The translations under genes and the position numbers were made by a program. Below, one piece after another: positions 1 to 8,860 of a stretch of 64,000 nt of DNA; within the stretch, counting starts at the first letter, position 1, and every line of letters begins with the position of its first letter. Source of the DNA: Legionella maceachernii (GTDB lineage: Bacteria; Pseudomonadota; Gammaproteobacteria; Legionellales; Legionellaceae); the NCBI RefSeq assembly GCF_900167045.1, contig NZ_FUXJ01000004.1, forward strand, positions 45,709 to 109,708. Reading direction: 5' to 3'. The notes under the pieces are model-generated. The model made no database searches. It saw only the letters and a list, made by a program, of their open reading frames with translations, and was not told where the DNA came from.

Positions 1-58
1 ACTTCAATTAGGTTATGAAGAGGGATTAAGGTTAATCGAACGAATGTGAGAATTTACC

Positions 59-787
59 ATGATAGGGATTAGCATTCTAAACGCTTACAATAAATTTTTG
101 CACTGTTTAGGAAAGAAGGGTGTGTTTCAAGATACCCCTTATCCTGATGTACAAACTCATTTCCCGCAGGCAAAAATTCTTGAGGAAAATTATTCGATTA
201 TTCATGATGAATATTTGCGCTATTTACAGCTTAGCTTACCATGTCCTAGTTTAATGCAATTGGGGCTATATGGAGGTAATAGGGCCAGTACTTTACCTTG
301 GAATGACTTTCATGCTGAAAACAACAAGGAGGCAGATTGGACCACTGTTTTTTTAAAATTAGATAGCAAAATGGTTAGCAAGAATGTGGAATATTTCCCC
401 CAAACAGCAGAGCTATTAAAGAACATGCCAAACGCCGTGAATGTTTTCTTTTCCCAGCTGGGGCCTCAGTCCAGTATTGAGCCGCATTATGGTTATATGA
501 AAGGCTTTTTGCGTTATCATTTAGGCATTATTATCCCTAAAGAGAAGTTATGTTATTTAGAAGTTAACGGTATTTTATATTATTGGAAACCAGGGGAAAG
601 CGTTGTTTTTGATGATATGTTTTTGCACGCCGCTTATAATAAAACAGATCAGGCAAGGGTAATTTTATTTATTGATTTTTATAGACCGCTTCCTTTCCCT
701 TATGATTGGGTAAATCGAAAAATCGCCAATCTATTGATGAAGAATCAAGTTGTCAAAAGAGCTGAGAGAATAATAAATAGTTATTAG
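59..787 (+). CDS. Aspartyl/asparaginyl beta-hydroxylase family protein
   Basis: A 242-residue protein with the signature of the Asp/Asn beta-hydroxylase (LpxO-like) family of Fe(II)/2-oxoglutarate dioxygenases. The core is the metal-binding histidine H143 in EPHYGYMKG, the second histidine H190 in DDMFLHAAYN, and R200 in TDQARVIL, which in the family binds 2-oxoglutarate. Relatives hydroxylate lipid A acyl chains or protein side chains; the substrate here cannot be told. No signal peptide or clear membrane segment is seen. It converges on the MFS gene, with one base between the two stop codons. The ATG at 59 is the first in frame, although the window begins only 58 bases upstream. Confidence 0.85.
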   Translation: MIGISILNAYNKFLHCLGKKGVFQDTPYPDVQTHFPQAKILEENYSIIHDEYLRYLQLSLPCPSLMQLGLYGGNRASTLPWNDFHAENNKEADWTTVFLKLDSKMVSKNVEYFPQTAELLKNMPNAVNVFFSQLGPQSSIEPHYGYMKGFLRYHLGIIIPKEKLCYLEVNGILYYWKPGESVVFDDMFLHAAYNKTDQARVILFIDFYRPLPFPYDWVNRKIANLLMKNQVVKRAERIINSY

Positions 788-788
788 C

Positions 789-2051
789 TTATCCTGGTTC
801 CTTAACCCAGAGTAATATTGCGCCTCCGATAATAAAAAAAGGTAATAGCACGGCCATCCCCAAGCGCTGACTATCAAAATAGGTGGTAAAAATTCCGACC
901 AATAAAGGGCCTAAAAAACTGGTGACCTTCCCCGTAAATGAGTAGAGGCCATACATGCGAGTGATTTCGTTTGGTTTCGCTAATCGAGCGAGAAAGGTTC
1001 GGCTGGCAGCCTGTACTGGTCCCACAAAAAGACCAAGTGTGGGGGCAGAGAACCAAAATAAGGTGCTGGATTTCACAGTCAATAAAAAGCAAAAAGTGAT
1101 AAGCAAACCAAGCAAGGCAAGAAGAACTGTATTTTTTGAGCCGAGCCAATCATCAAGCCAAGCGAATAAGGCAGCTCCTATACCGGCTGAAATATTCATG
1201 GTAATTCCAAATATGACAATATCCGTGACACTCAATCCGAAAGTCCCGGCTGCATAGATTCCACCTAAAGCAAATAACGTATTTAAACCATCCATATAAA
1301 TAATACGTGCGATTAGAAAAAGAGAGAGATTTTTTTGTTGAGGCAACGTTTTAAGAGTTATTAAAAGCGCTTTGAGACCTTTTTTTACAGCAGATTTAAT
1401 GGGTAAATAATTCGTATTTTGCGACTGCACAATCAAAAATAGAGGCAAACTAAAAATAATTAGCCAAACGACAACTAATAAAGCGATGGCACGAATGTTT
1501 GCGGCATTTGCAGTATTGGAATCGAGGTGGCCGGCAATGAAAAAATACAAAGCGGCTAATAAACAAAAAATTCCCCCCAAATAACCGCAACCCCATCCCC
1601 ATCCGGATATGCGACCAAGGTATGCTTTAGGTGCAATTTTAGGTAAAAAAGCATTGTAAAAAACGGTGCTTTCCTCTAAAGCAAAATTACTAATAAAAAT
1701 GCAAACTAGCGTCAAAGTAATGGAGTTTGGACTAGGGTATGCAAACCATAGGAGACCGGTTGTTATAATGCCTAAATAGGTAAAAAAGAATAACCAGCGC
1801 TTGGAGTGTCCACCATAATCTGCGATAGCACCTAGAAAGGGACTGATGATGGCTATGAAAAAAGCAGAAGCTGAAATGGTATATCCCCACAAGGTAGTAC
1901 CGTCAATGGTATTGGGGGCGATTTTTTCTGAGAAATAAGTTGCAAAAACAAAAGTAAGAATCACTACAAAATAGGATGAACTGGCAAAATCGTAGAGTGC
2001 CCAAGCAATAATGTCTTTGATTTTAGTCTTCTCTGCGGGCATCCTAATCAT
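789..2051 (-). CDS. MFS transporter, UMF1/Atg22-like
   Basis: A 420-residue, very hydrophobic protein with about 12 membrane helices. The opening (KIKDIIAWALYDFASSSY) is characteristic of the Atg22/UMF1 branch of the major facilitator superfamily, as is a GYLGG-type motif about a third of the way in. Bacterial members are inner-membrane permeases of unknown substrate; the eukaryotic Atg22 exports amino acids from the vacuole. The gene stands alone, divergent from homospermidine synthase and convergent with the upstream hydroxylase gene. Two start codons, MIRM and an internal Met at residue 4, are possible, so the start is uncertain by three codons. Confidence 0.85.
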   Translation of the reverse strand: MIRMPAEKTKIKDIIAWALYDFASSSYFVVILTFVFATYFSEKIAPNTIDGTTLWGYTISASAFFIAIISPFLGAIADYGGHSKRWLFFFTYLGIITTGLLWFAYPSPNSITLTLVCIFISNFALEESTVFYNAFLPKIAPKAYLGRISGWGWGCGYLGGIFCLLAALYFFIAGHLDSNTANAANIRAIALLVVVWLIIFSLPLFLIVQSQNTNYLPIKSAVKKGLKALLITLKTLPQQKNLSLFLIARIIYMDGLNTLFALGGIYAAGTFGLSVTDIVIFGITMNISAGIGAALFAWLDDWLGSKNTVLLALLGLLITFCFLLTVKSSTLFWFSAPTLGLFVGPVQAASRTFLARLAKPNEITRMYGLYSFTGKVTSFLGPLLVGIFTTYFDSQRLGMAVLLPFFIIGGAILLWVKEPG

Positions 2052-2166
2052 TACCCAATCCTTTGCTTTGATTTCACTTTAGAGAATACCTCAAATTTAG
2101 TTATTGAATCTACTATGCATTCGACAATGATTATCTATACTAGTTAGTAAAACCAAGAGAATTATC

Positions 2167-3576
2167 ATGACTGATACAATTAAAATGGAATTTAAAAATA
2201 AATTACTTATCCTTGGGTTTGGCAGTATTGGGCAGGCAATTCTTCCTCTTTTATTTAAACATTTAAATCTTGCACCTTCTCAAGTCATTATTCTCTCTTC
2301 AGATTTAGAAGGGCTTCCAATCGCTGAAAAATTTGGTCTAAAAATAAAAGGCGTAACGGTTACAAAAGAAAATTATAGGGATTTATTGGCAAGTCATCTT
2401 CAGCAGGGGGATTTTTTATTAAATTTATCGGTAGGGATCTCCAGTCTTGATTTAATTCATTATTGTCAAGAGCATCATATTCTGTATTTAGACACTTGCA
2501 CCGAACCTTGGGCAGGCCAATACGTGGATAAATCCTTATCAACCTCGTTAAGGACTAACTATGCATTGCGGGAAGCCGTTTTACAGCAAGGAAAGAAGAA
2601 CGGCCCTACCGCGATTCTTACTCATGGAGCTAATCCGGGCTTGGTATCTCACTTTGTAAAACAAGCATTATGCAATTTGGCATCAGATAATCATTTGGAT
2701 CTCAAAGGGGTTGATCAACATGATTTTTGGCCACGATTAGCACACGCACTAGGAATAAAAACAATCCATATTGCAGAACGTGATTCGCAAATTTCAACGC
2801 AACCTAAAAAGCCCAATGAATTTGTAAATACTTGGTCTATTGATGGGTTAATTTCGGAAGCAAGTCAACCGGCCGAATTGGGATGGGGGACTCATGAAAA
2901 TCATTGGCCTGAAGACGCTAAAAAACATCCATTTGGTTCCAACAGTGCAATCTATTTGAATCGTTCGGGTGCGGCAACAAGAGTACGAACCTGGACCCCT
3001 TCTTATGGGTCTTTCAATGGATTTTTAATTACCCATGCTGAAGCGATCTCGATTGCTGATTATCTTACTCTCAAACAAGATAATAGGGTTTCCTATCGCC
3101 CTACGGTTTATTATGCCTATCATCCTTGTCCCGATACTATTCTTTCTTTGCACGAATTAGAAGGGAAAGAGGGGGTGCTCCAAGTACGAAAACGATTTCT
3201 TTTAAACGATATTACCGAAGGAGCTGACGAGCTTGGGGTGCTGTTAATGGGAAATAAAAAAGGTGCGTATTGGTTTGGTTCACAGTTGTCCATAAAAGAA
3301 GCGCGCGAATTAGTTCCTTTTAACAATGCGACGAGTTTACAAGTGGTTGCTGGAGTATTGGCGGGAGTAATGTGGGGAATCCAAAATCCAGCGCGAGGAG
3401 TGGTTGAACCTGAACAGATGGATCATAATTTTGTACTCAAATGGGCTCTCCCCTATTTAGGAAAAGTAGCCGGCTATTATACTGATTGGACGCCGTTGCA
3501 AGATCGATCTACCCTTTTTTCCCCTAATTTGGATCATCAGGACCCTTGGCAATTTATTAACTTCCGTGTGTGTTAA
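2167..3576 (+). CDS. hss: Homospermidine synthase
   Basis: A 469-residue protein with an N-terminal Rossmann motif G17-F-G-S-I-G22 for NAD, followed by the saccharopine-dehydrogenase-like body typical of bacterial homospermidine synthase (EC 2.5.1.44). The enzyme makes sym-homospermidine from putrescine (or from putrescine and spermidine) with NAD as prosthetic group, in the cytoplasm. Family-type blocks include LTHGANPGLVSHFVKQAL near residues 150-170 and RSGAATRVRTWTPSYG near 275-290. Length matches the family. A purine-rich AAGAGA lies just upstream of the ATG. It is monocistronic by position, with no obvious terminator after it. Confidence 0.93.
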   Translation: MTDTIKMEFKNKLLILGFGSIGQAILPLLFKHLNLAPSQVIILSSDLEGLPIAEKFGLKIKGVTVTKENYRDLLASHLQQGDFLLNLSVGISSLDLIHYCQEHHILYLDTCTEPWAGQYVDKSLSTSLRTNYALREAVLQQGKKNGPTAILTHGANPGLVSHFVKQALCNLASDNHLDLKGVDQHDFWPRLAHALGIKTIHIAERDSQISTQPKKPNEFVNTWSIDGLISEASQPAELGWGTHENHWPEDAKKHPFGSNSAIYLNRSGAATRVRTWTPSYGSFNGFLITHAEAISIADYLTLKQDNRVSYRPTVYYAYHPCPDTILSLHELEGKEGVLQVRKRFLLNDITEGADELGVLLMGNKKGAYWFGSQLSIKEARELVPFNNATSLQVVAGVLAGVMWGIQNPARGVVEPEQMDHNFVLKWALPYLGKVAGYYTDWTPLQDRSTLFSPNLDHQDPWQFINFRVC

Positions 3577-3652
3577 GTAAAGTAAGCGCTTGAGCTGTTT
3601 GTAAACGTATATTCAGGGTATTTTATGAGTAATTCGGGCATGACTTATTATC

Positions 3653-3853
3653 CTAATATTTCGTTACACTGTCACTTGCAGGAAAGGTTTCTTTTAAAGC
3701 CTCATCTAATGATCTTTCTTTTTTAATTTTTCGACGTCTGGTCGTCATTTTTGATTTTGATTTTTCGTCTCGTAGGGCTTGATGCTTTGAGATTCTTGAA
3801 TGTTGTTTTAGAGGATCATGACGATCGGATTTTGTATTATGGTGAATATTCAT
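3653..3853 (-). CDS. Small basic protein with DEALKETFPASDS tail motif
   Basis: A 66-residue, highly basic and hydrophilic protein. Its C terminus carries SLDEALKETFPASDSV, a motif I recognise from many small proteobacterial proteins of unknown function that end in D-x-x-L-x-x-TFPASDP. The N-terminal half is rich in His, Lys and Arg (TTRRRKIKKER), which could suit nucleic-acid binding, but that is inference. It lies 16 bases downstream of the class II amidotransferase gene on the same strand and may be the last gene of that operon. Confidence 0.7.
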   Translation of the reverse strand: MNIHHNTKSDRHDPLKQHSRISKHQALRDEKSKSKMTTRRRKIKKERSLDEALKETFPASDSVTKY

Positions 3854-3869
3854 AAAACCCCCTCAGGTG

Positions 3870-4787
3870 TTAAAGATTAATGTCTTGTGATGTAATTTGG
3901 ATTTCTCCCTCCTTATGTCGAGCAACGATTAATGTGTATTCGGGAACCTCTAACCAGGTTGTTGCATCTTCGGTTAAGGGTTCAGAGGAAATAATAATGC
4001 TCGCTTTTGTGTCGCCTCCTTTCATCCGATATTCTTTCTCATAAAGTCCATAAGATTCGCCATAGGTGTACCAAAGCGAATGATAGGCCGCATGTGTTGA
4101 AGGCTGGGATTCCGATGAGAACCAGCCGTAATCTAAAACCAAGCGAGTAGCTGCAATAAATTTGCCATTGGTAATAAATAAATTAACCGGAGAGTTAATG
4201 CGAATTTTATTTTTCTTTCTTACAAATTGTAAGATGTTAATTGTTTCGAATACGGCACTAATGATCTCTTTAGTTTCGTAGTCATTCTGCGATTGAGCAA
4301 GCTGTGATAACAGCAAGTAATAAATCCATTCGCTATCGGTTGTGCCTTTAATTTCTTTTTTATATTGCTCATCAATAAATTCTAATAAGTCATAACGCAT
4401 GAGTTTAAAATCATACAATGCTCCATTATGCGCAAGAATCAAGTTAGTTTCAGGCAGAGAAAATGGATGAACATTTTGAATGCCAATCACTTGTTTGTCA
4501 TTATAGGCGACTCCTCGCAAGTGAGCCAAAAGACAATGAGGAGTAATTTTTGAAGATAAATTACGGAGGTTTTCGTCGTAAAAAGGAAGGTATGGCGTTT
4601 TATAAAGAAATGGAAAATCGGGATTATGAGATTCGGTATTCCATGCTGCCATACCAAAACCTGCTAAATTTAATAAATGCGTCATGTAAATGGGGTGATA
4701 ACTCTGCTTAATGAACGAGTTATCCGGCTTGTATAAAAGCTCTTCAATCAAAATGGGTTTTCCAAGGTAAGATAGAATTCTGCACAT
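3870..4787 (-). CDS. Class II glutamine amidotransferase, YafJ/EgtC-like
   Basis: A 305-residue protein beginning MCRILSYLG, with Cys2 as the N-terminal nucleophile expected of class II (Ntn-hydrolase) amidotransferases. Further family marks are AHLRGVAY near residues 88-95, HPFSLPETNLILAHNGALYD near 107-126 and TDSEWIYYLLL near 150-160. Such stand-alone domains resemble YafJ and EgtC, which hydrolyse gamma-glutamyl amides; the acceptor or substrate is unknown here. It starts six bases after the stop codon of the cyclic-nucleotide-binding protein gene, so the two are probably cotranscribed. Confidence 0.88.
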   Translation of the reverse strand: MCRILSYLGKPILIEELLYKPDNSFIKQSYHPIYMTHLLNLAGFGMAAWNTESHNPDFPFLYKTPYLPFYDENLRNLSSKITPHCLLAHLRGVAYNDKQVIGIQNVHPFSLPETNLILAHNGALYDFKLMRYDLLEFIDEQYKKEIKGTTDSEWIYYLLLSQLAQSQNDYETKEIISAVFETINILQFVRKKNKIRINSPVNLFITNGKFIAATRLVLDYGWFSSESQPSTHAAYHSLWYTYGESYGLYEKEYRMKGGDTKASIIISSEPLTEDATTWLEVPEYTLIVARHKEGEIQITSQDINL

Positions 4788-4793
4788 AGCATT

Positions 4794-5819
4794 TTACCTG
4801 TTGTAATTTTCGATTTGTAATCTCGAATCCAATTTATCAACAGAACGTTGTAATGCCACGACCGATTTACAAATCAAATGATAAAGTTTATACCACAGCA
4901 AAGGTTGAATAACCTCAATGGATTTTAAATGCATCTCATTCATTTTTAATAAAATTGATTTCTCGCAAGTGATAAAAGTAATTGCAAAAGGGTTGCTCTC
5001 AAGACATAGATTGGCTAACAACGTGTAAGGACCTATTACGGATAATTTTGCAAGCCTATTGCTTTTCATAATGCTTGATTGAATAGCACCCCGAATTACA
5101 ATGTAACAAGTGGTATTTTTCTCAGTCTCAGAAATAATCTTACAATTTTTAGGAGCGTCTAAAAGCTGACAGTGTTTAAATAAATTCTCCCACTCCTCCT
5201 TGTCAAAATAATTAAAATTCGTGATCAGCATTTCTTTATATTTCTCACTTTTATCGGGAAGCAATATACTGGGTTTATTGATGGAATGGATCACTCTGCC
5301 ATAGAGCGATAATTTTGACATATCAGAATCGGCTATGTATTCACTGACTTTCTCATGTAAACTTTTAAGGTGGTTGCAGACTTGATGGGTGATGGCCCTT
5401 GTAATTTTGTAATTAAGAATAGGAGAGATTAAGGAGACCATTTTTAAATAAATTTTTGATATGAATAAGCAAGTGACATTCTCATTCGTAATGAAAGAAG
5501 TATGAGAGGGTTCATTGACTATGTAACTAATTACTCCTAAAAAGCTCCCTGGTGATAAAACGCCTAAATGAAACTTATTTTTATCAAGAATTTTTTCCGT
5601 TACGCTGACGGTTCCTTCTAGGATAATAAAAATTCCATCAGATTTTTTACCCTGTTTAATAACAATTTCACTGGCTGAGTAGCTAATAATTTGGCTGTAA
5701 TTAAGCAGTGATAAAATTTCATCTTTGTTTAAAAATTTATTCAGAGTAAAGTTATCGGAATCATAAATCCATTTTACATATCTGTCTGTGCTTTTATCTT
5801 GATTTACTTTCTCAATCAT
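4794..5819 (-). CDS. Protein with two cyclic-nucleotide-binding domains
   Basis: A 341-residue protein with two CRP-type jelly-roll domains. The first spans about residues 25-140 (IVIKQGKKSDGIFIILEGTV, then LGVLSPGSFLGVISYI); the second spans about 195-310 (KIISETEKNTTCYIVIRGAI, then GPYTLLANLCL). Neither shows a clear intact phosphate-binding cassette, so nucleotide binding is uncertain. There is no helix-turn-helix after either domain, which argues against a classic CRP/FNR regulator and for a sensor or scaffold protein. It is the first gene of the pair with the amidotransferase. Legionella relatives with this architecture are known, some of them secreted, but nothing here shows secretion. 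Confidence 0.8.
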   Translation of the reverse strand: MIEKVNQDKSTDRYVKWIYDSDNFTLNKFLNKDEILSLLNYSQIISYSASEIVIKQGKKSDGIFIILEGTVSVTEKILDKNKFHLGVLSPGSFLGVISYIVNEPSHTSFITNENVTCLFISKIYLKMVSLISPILNYKITRAITHQVCNHLKSLHEKVSEYIADSDMSKLSLYGRVIHSINKPSILLPDKSEKYKEMLITNFNYFDKEEWENLFKHCQLLDAPKNCKIISETEKNTTCYIVIRGAIQSSIMKSNRLAKLSVIGPYTLLANLCLESNPFAITFITCEKSILLKMNEMHLKSIEVIQPLLWYKLYHLICKSVVALQRSVDKLDSRLQIENYNR

Positions 5820-5974
5820 TTTCTTCCTTTAAAACAATATCTGTAAAATTTATCACATTAACATATGCTATATTTTTACAGTATAACCCATTATAAAAAT
5901 TATGTTATTTAACACGAAAAAAACCAATGTTTAATTGGCTTATTAAATGACTCGTTAAAATAGGGATATTTATC

Positions 5975-6209
5975 ATGATGAAATCGAATTCCAATCAAAT
6001 TGCGTACAAACTTAGTGATATAAAAAAACGCGCTAAGCAATCGCTTGATAAAGGTGCTGTCACTGAGAATTATCCGCTCGATTAGATCTCGCCTGCAAAC
6101 ATCTAAATGTCGCATTTGAACTGAAATTATGTGTGTATTACGCTATCGTCATCATCAAATTATTGCATCTGGTATTGACAGGCCTCAAGTAATTCGCACT
6201 CATGCGTGA
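5975..6209 (+). pseudogene. Bacterioferritin-like gene remnant
   Basis: Fragments of a bacterioferritin/ferritin-like (YciE-type) protein in different frames. From 5975 the frame reads KSNSNQIAYKLSDIKKRAKQ and then GAVTENYPLD, ending at a stop at 6083-6085. A second frame from about 6088 gives HLNVAFE. A third from 6123 gives EIMCVLRYRHHQIIASGI, matching the family block ALATEIVCVLRYKRHY, and stops at 6207-6209. The helices that would complete the four-helix bundle are absent. It is a decayed remnant; the minus-strand open frame across it is only a shadow. Confidence 0.75.
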
Positions 6210-6217
6210 TGAAATCG

Positions 6218-6775
6218 TCATGCGGAAAGATGAGTGTAGAACTCTAAAAACTTTTGCAAATCCTGTTGTGTCATTCTCGTTATTCCATATCGAGCTTTCC
6301 AAATTTTTTTAATAACCAGAGGAACACGGCTTCGTGTTGCCTTAAGTGCAATTGCCCAAAGATGTGCTATAAATGCACATCCTTTGGTTTTGCAGTCAAT
6401 ATCCAGCAAGTACAGAGCACTTTTAAAGCGCCTAAGATTGTCTTTTTTTAACAACAATGCGGTTCTAGAATTAGGTTTCAATAGATTTTTTTTAGCTAAT
6501 CTCTTTTTTATTAGTCGATGAAACTGGAACGAATCTTTTCGATGGCGGCCATAGCTTTGATTAATTGATTTAAAATGAATTTCGAGTGGAGAATTTTTCC
6601 AGGCAAGCTTCTCTATTGCCTGAAAAATCGCATCAATATCTGTTTCTAAATCAGTAACGGCTATTTCTTTGGGATAAATTAAATAGTCTAAGTTATCATC
6701 CAAAAGCATGTATTGAATGACTGGAGGCTTTTTTTCTCCACGAGTAACCCAGCGAATCGCGGCTATATTAGGCAT
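6218..6775 (-). CDS. Hypothetical protein
   Basis: A 185-residue protein that I do not recognise. It begins MPNIAAIRWVTRGEKKPP and alternates an acidic first half (ETDIDAIFQAIEKL) with a basic middle (RLIKKRLAKKNLLK and LLLKKDNLRRF). There is no signal peptide and no convincing membrane helix. The Shine-Dalgarno sequence ahead of the ATG is weak. It follows the broken DUF4442-like gene on the same strand with a gap of 31 bases, so the two may have shared a transcript. The coding character looks genuine, with sustained composition and no better overlapping frame. Confidence 0.6.
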   Translation of the reverse strand: MPNIAAIRWVTRGEKKPPVIQYMLLDDNLDYLIYPKEIAVTDLETDIDAIFQAIEKLAWKNSPLEIHFKSINQSYGRHRKDSFQFHRLIKKRLAKKNLLKPNSRTALLLKKDNLRRFKSALYLLDIDCKTKGCAFIAHLWAIALKATRSRVPLVIKKIWKARYGITRMTQQDLQKFLEFYTHLSA

Positions 6776-6806
6776 AATGCACTCTGAGTGTCGTTATACT
6801 ATTAGT

Positions 6807-7318
6807 TTAGTCATGGAGGCATTTTTTATGTTTCGGGTGAGATTTATGAGCAATGTAGATTATTTTTTTTACTTCAGCAACGATATTACCGTCTGAATCC
6901 ATAATGGATACAATAAACTCTGTTTCGGTTTTACCGTGTTGAATAACCTCTTGTCGAATTTTTTCAAGTTGATGGGGTGATATTTGAAATGTGGCATAAA
7001 CTACCCCTTTGGCAGGCACTTTATAGCGTATTGATGCGGATTTATCCCAAACAATATAGCTTTTTCCTAATAAATTCAGCAACATGAGCATATAGAAAGG
7101 GTCTGTCATTGAGTATAAAGAGCCACCAAAATGAGTCCCCACGTAATTTTATTCCAAAAGCGCATCTTCATTTGCACGACCACTTCGGAACAATCTGCAT
7201 TAAACTGTTTGACACGGATTCCTGCACCTAAAAAAGGGGGCCAAAATTTCATTAACTTTAATAATAAAGAAAACTTCATCACACTTTTCTCAATGAATAC
7301 TTCACTCAAATGTGACAT
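6807..7318 (-). pseudogene. DUF4442 (hotdog-fold thioesterase-like) gene, frameshifted
   Basis: Two overlapping frames together give one complete DUF4442-type protein of about 170 residues, a family with a hotdog thioesterase-like fold. The first frame (7318 downward) reads WPPFLGAGIRVK and then RFWNK before running into ITWGLIL. The second frame picks up exactly at GTHFGGSLYSMTDPFYMLML and continues to the stop at 6807. Relatives read RFWN(K)NYVGTHFGG. Restoring one A in the A4 run (T4 on the plus strand, 7147-7150) joins the two halves. It is either a true frameshift or a homopolymer sequencing error. Confidence 0.85.
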
Positions 7319-7711
7319 TCATGAATAATTTAAGCAACCACATTATGCATACGCGGCGAGAAAGTCTAGGTTTAATAATAGGAGTTTATTGACAATTAAT
7401 TGGTGATCCGATGTACTGCTGTTGGATGACTACTTTGATGAGAAGAGGTACTGTGTCACTTTCATCAGTCAGGAAAGTGAATCGGTTTCAAATCCAATTT
7501 TCCTAATCAATGCGATTTTGGATTAAATTCGTATAAAACCAATTTATTTGGTTACTGGAAAGTTTTACATTGTAGAATACAAAAATAATGGGCTTGTTTA
7601 TACACTAGTTTTTGGCTGAGAGTAGGAATGGGGATAAGCCCTCAACAGAAGGATTGAAAAATTAGTAATACAATAACCCAAGAAACGGCATGGAAAACAC
7701 TCTTAGGTACA
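7319..7711. other. Intergenic region without recognised gene
   Basis: About 390 bases between the divergent DUF4442 remnant and the GT87-like gene. No open frame with recognisable protein content was seen on either strand. A consensus-like TTGACA lies near 7389 on the plus strand but has no convincing -10 box at the right distance. The last part may encode extra N-terminal residues of the following gene. Confidence 0.5.
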
Positions 7712-8860
7712 TTGCTTGCTGCCTTTTACATGATTCTTTTTTTTCTGATGTTTTCTTCGCTAAGCACGCTGGATTTTCTGTCTTTTTATTCATCGTCACA
7801 GATCTTAGCGAAAGGAGGTCATCCATACCAGGTTTTATCAGCCATCTCATTTCCAGTGTCAGCCCTTGTGCCTGCCAATTTAAATCCTCCTGTCGTGTTA
7901 TGGCTTTTCAGTCCTTTCGTAAAATTTAATTATTATGTTGCAGCGGGTTTGTGGTCGGTATTTTCCCTTATTTTGGGATTGATTGGTGCTCGGATTGCAT
8001 TTTTTTATGCCTTTTCAAGTGATTTTATTAAAAACAATGGGTTTTATTTGTATTTTTTTTATTTATTGAGTTTTCCTACGCTCATGAATACCGGCCTTGC
8101 CCAGTTCGGTAGTATTCTTTTATTTTTTGTCATGAGTGGTTATCACTTATACAGGAAAAAACGAGATTATTTCGCAGGAGTTGTTTGGGGAGTCATCATT
8201 GCTATCAAGTTCTTTCCTGCATTAATTATGGTCTATGTGCTCGTGCATAGACGTTATAAGGTTTGTTTAATGATGCTGGGTACTGCATTGTTGTTATCAC
8301 TCCTCCCTGTAGTTTTTTACGGTACAACCTTGTATACAGAATATTTTTCGATGATGTCACTTGTTAAGTGGTATGGAAAGAGTTGGAATGGATCTATTTT
8401 AGGAATGATTTACCGTATGATTCCCGGTGAAGGTGCGCAAAATTGGCTTCTTATTAAGCAAATTTATGGTGGATTATTTGGTCTTTTTTTACTGTTTTAT
8501 GTCAAAAGAATAATAATCATTGAAAAAAAGGGTATTCCACATCAATCGTTTTGCTTAACCCTGGTGATGATGCTGCTGCTAAGTCCTTTCGGGTGGTTAT
8601 ATTATTTTCCCTTACTCGTCTTGCCTTTTTGTTTAACTTGGTTAAATTTTGTGTTTGAAAAGCCAATGACGATGACTAAATTGGCTTGGTTTCTTTGCTT
8701 GTTTTTATTCAATATCCCCATCAATAATCTGCCGTTATCCCTCATGCCATCCCTATGGTGTAAATTGAGTGTTTACTCGTTTAATTTTTATGGTTTACTG
8801 GTTCTGTTGTACCTTGTTAATAAAATCCAGATGCCTTACCGGAATGTATTGAAAGCCTGA
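7712..8860 (+). CDS. GT87 (DUF2029)-like polytopic membrane glycosyltransferase
   Basis: A 382-residue protein with about 9-10 membrane helices. Its pattern fits the GT87/DUF2029 polyprenyl-phosphate-dependent mannosyltransferase-like family: STLDFLSFYSSSQ and GGHPYQVL in the first loop, NLNPPVVLWLFSPF, GVIIAIKFFPALIMVY in the middle, and LLSPFGWLYYFPLLVLPF near the C terminus. These enzymes work in the inner membrane on lipid-linked sugars; the acceptor is unknown. The start is uncertain. TTG at 7712 is the listed start, but the open frame continues upstream to a stop near 7654 with plausible residues (TQETAWKTLLGT) and no ATG. The 3' end overlaps the convergent gene by 25 bases. Confidence 0.8.
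   Translation: MLAAFYMILFFLMFSSLSTLDFLSFYSSSQILAKGGHPYQVLSAISFPVSALVPANLNPPVVLWLFSPFVKFNYYVAAGLWSVFSLILGLIGARIAFFYAFSSDFIKNNGFYLYFFYLLSFPTLMNTGLAQFGSILLFFVMSGYHLYRKKRDYFAGVVWGVIIAIKFFPALIMVYVLVHRRYKVCLMMLGTALLLSLLPVVFYGTTLYTEYFSMMSLVKWYGKSWNGSILGMIYRMIPGEGAQNWLLIKQIYGGLFGLFLLFYVKRIIIIEKKGIPHQSFCLTLVMMLLLSPFGWLYYFPLLVLPFCLTWLNFVFEKPMTMTKLAWFLCLFLFNIPINNLPLSLMPSLWCKLSVYSFNFYGLLVLLYLVNKIQMPYRNVLKA

Noticed and set aside
5909..6115. Minus-strand open frame of 68 codons
   Set aside because: It lies antisense to the bacterioferritin-like remnant, whose plus-strand frames carry recognisable family sequence; the minus frame has none.
7380..7420. TTGACA promoter for the GT87-like gene
   Set aside because: No convincing -10 hexamer at 16-18 bases, and the site is about 300 bases from the start.
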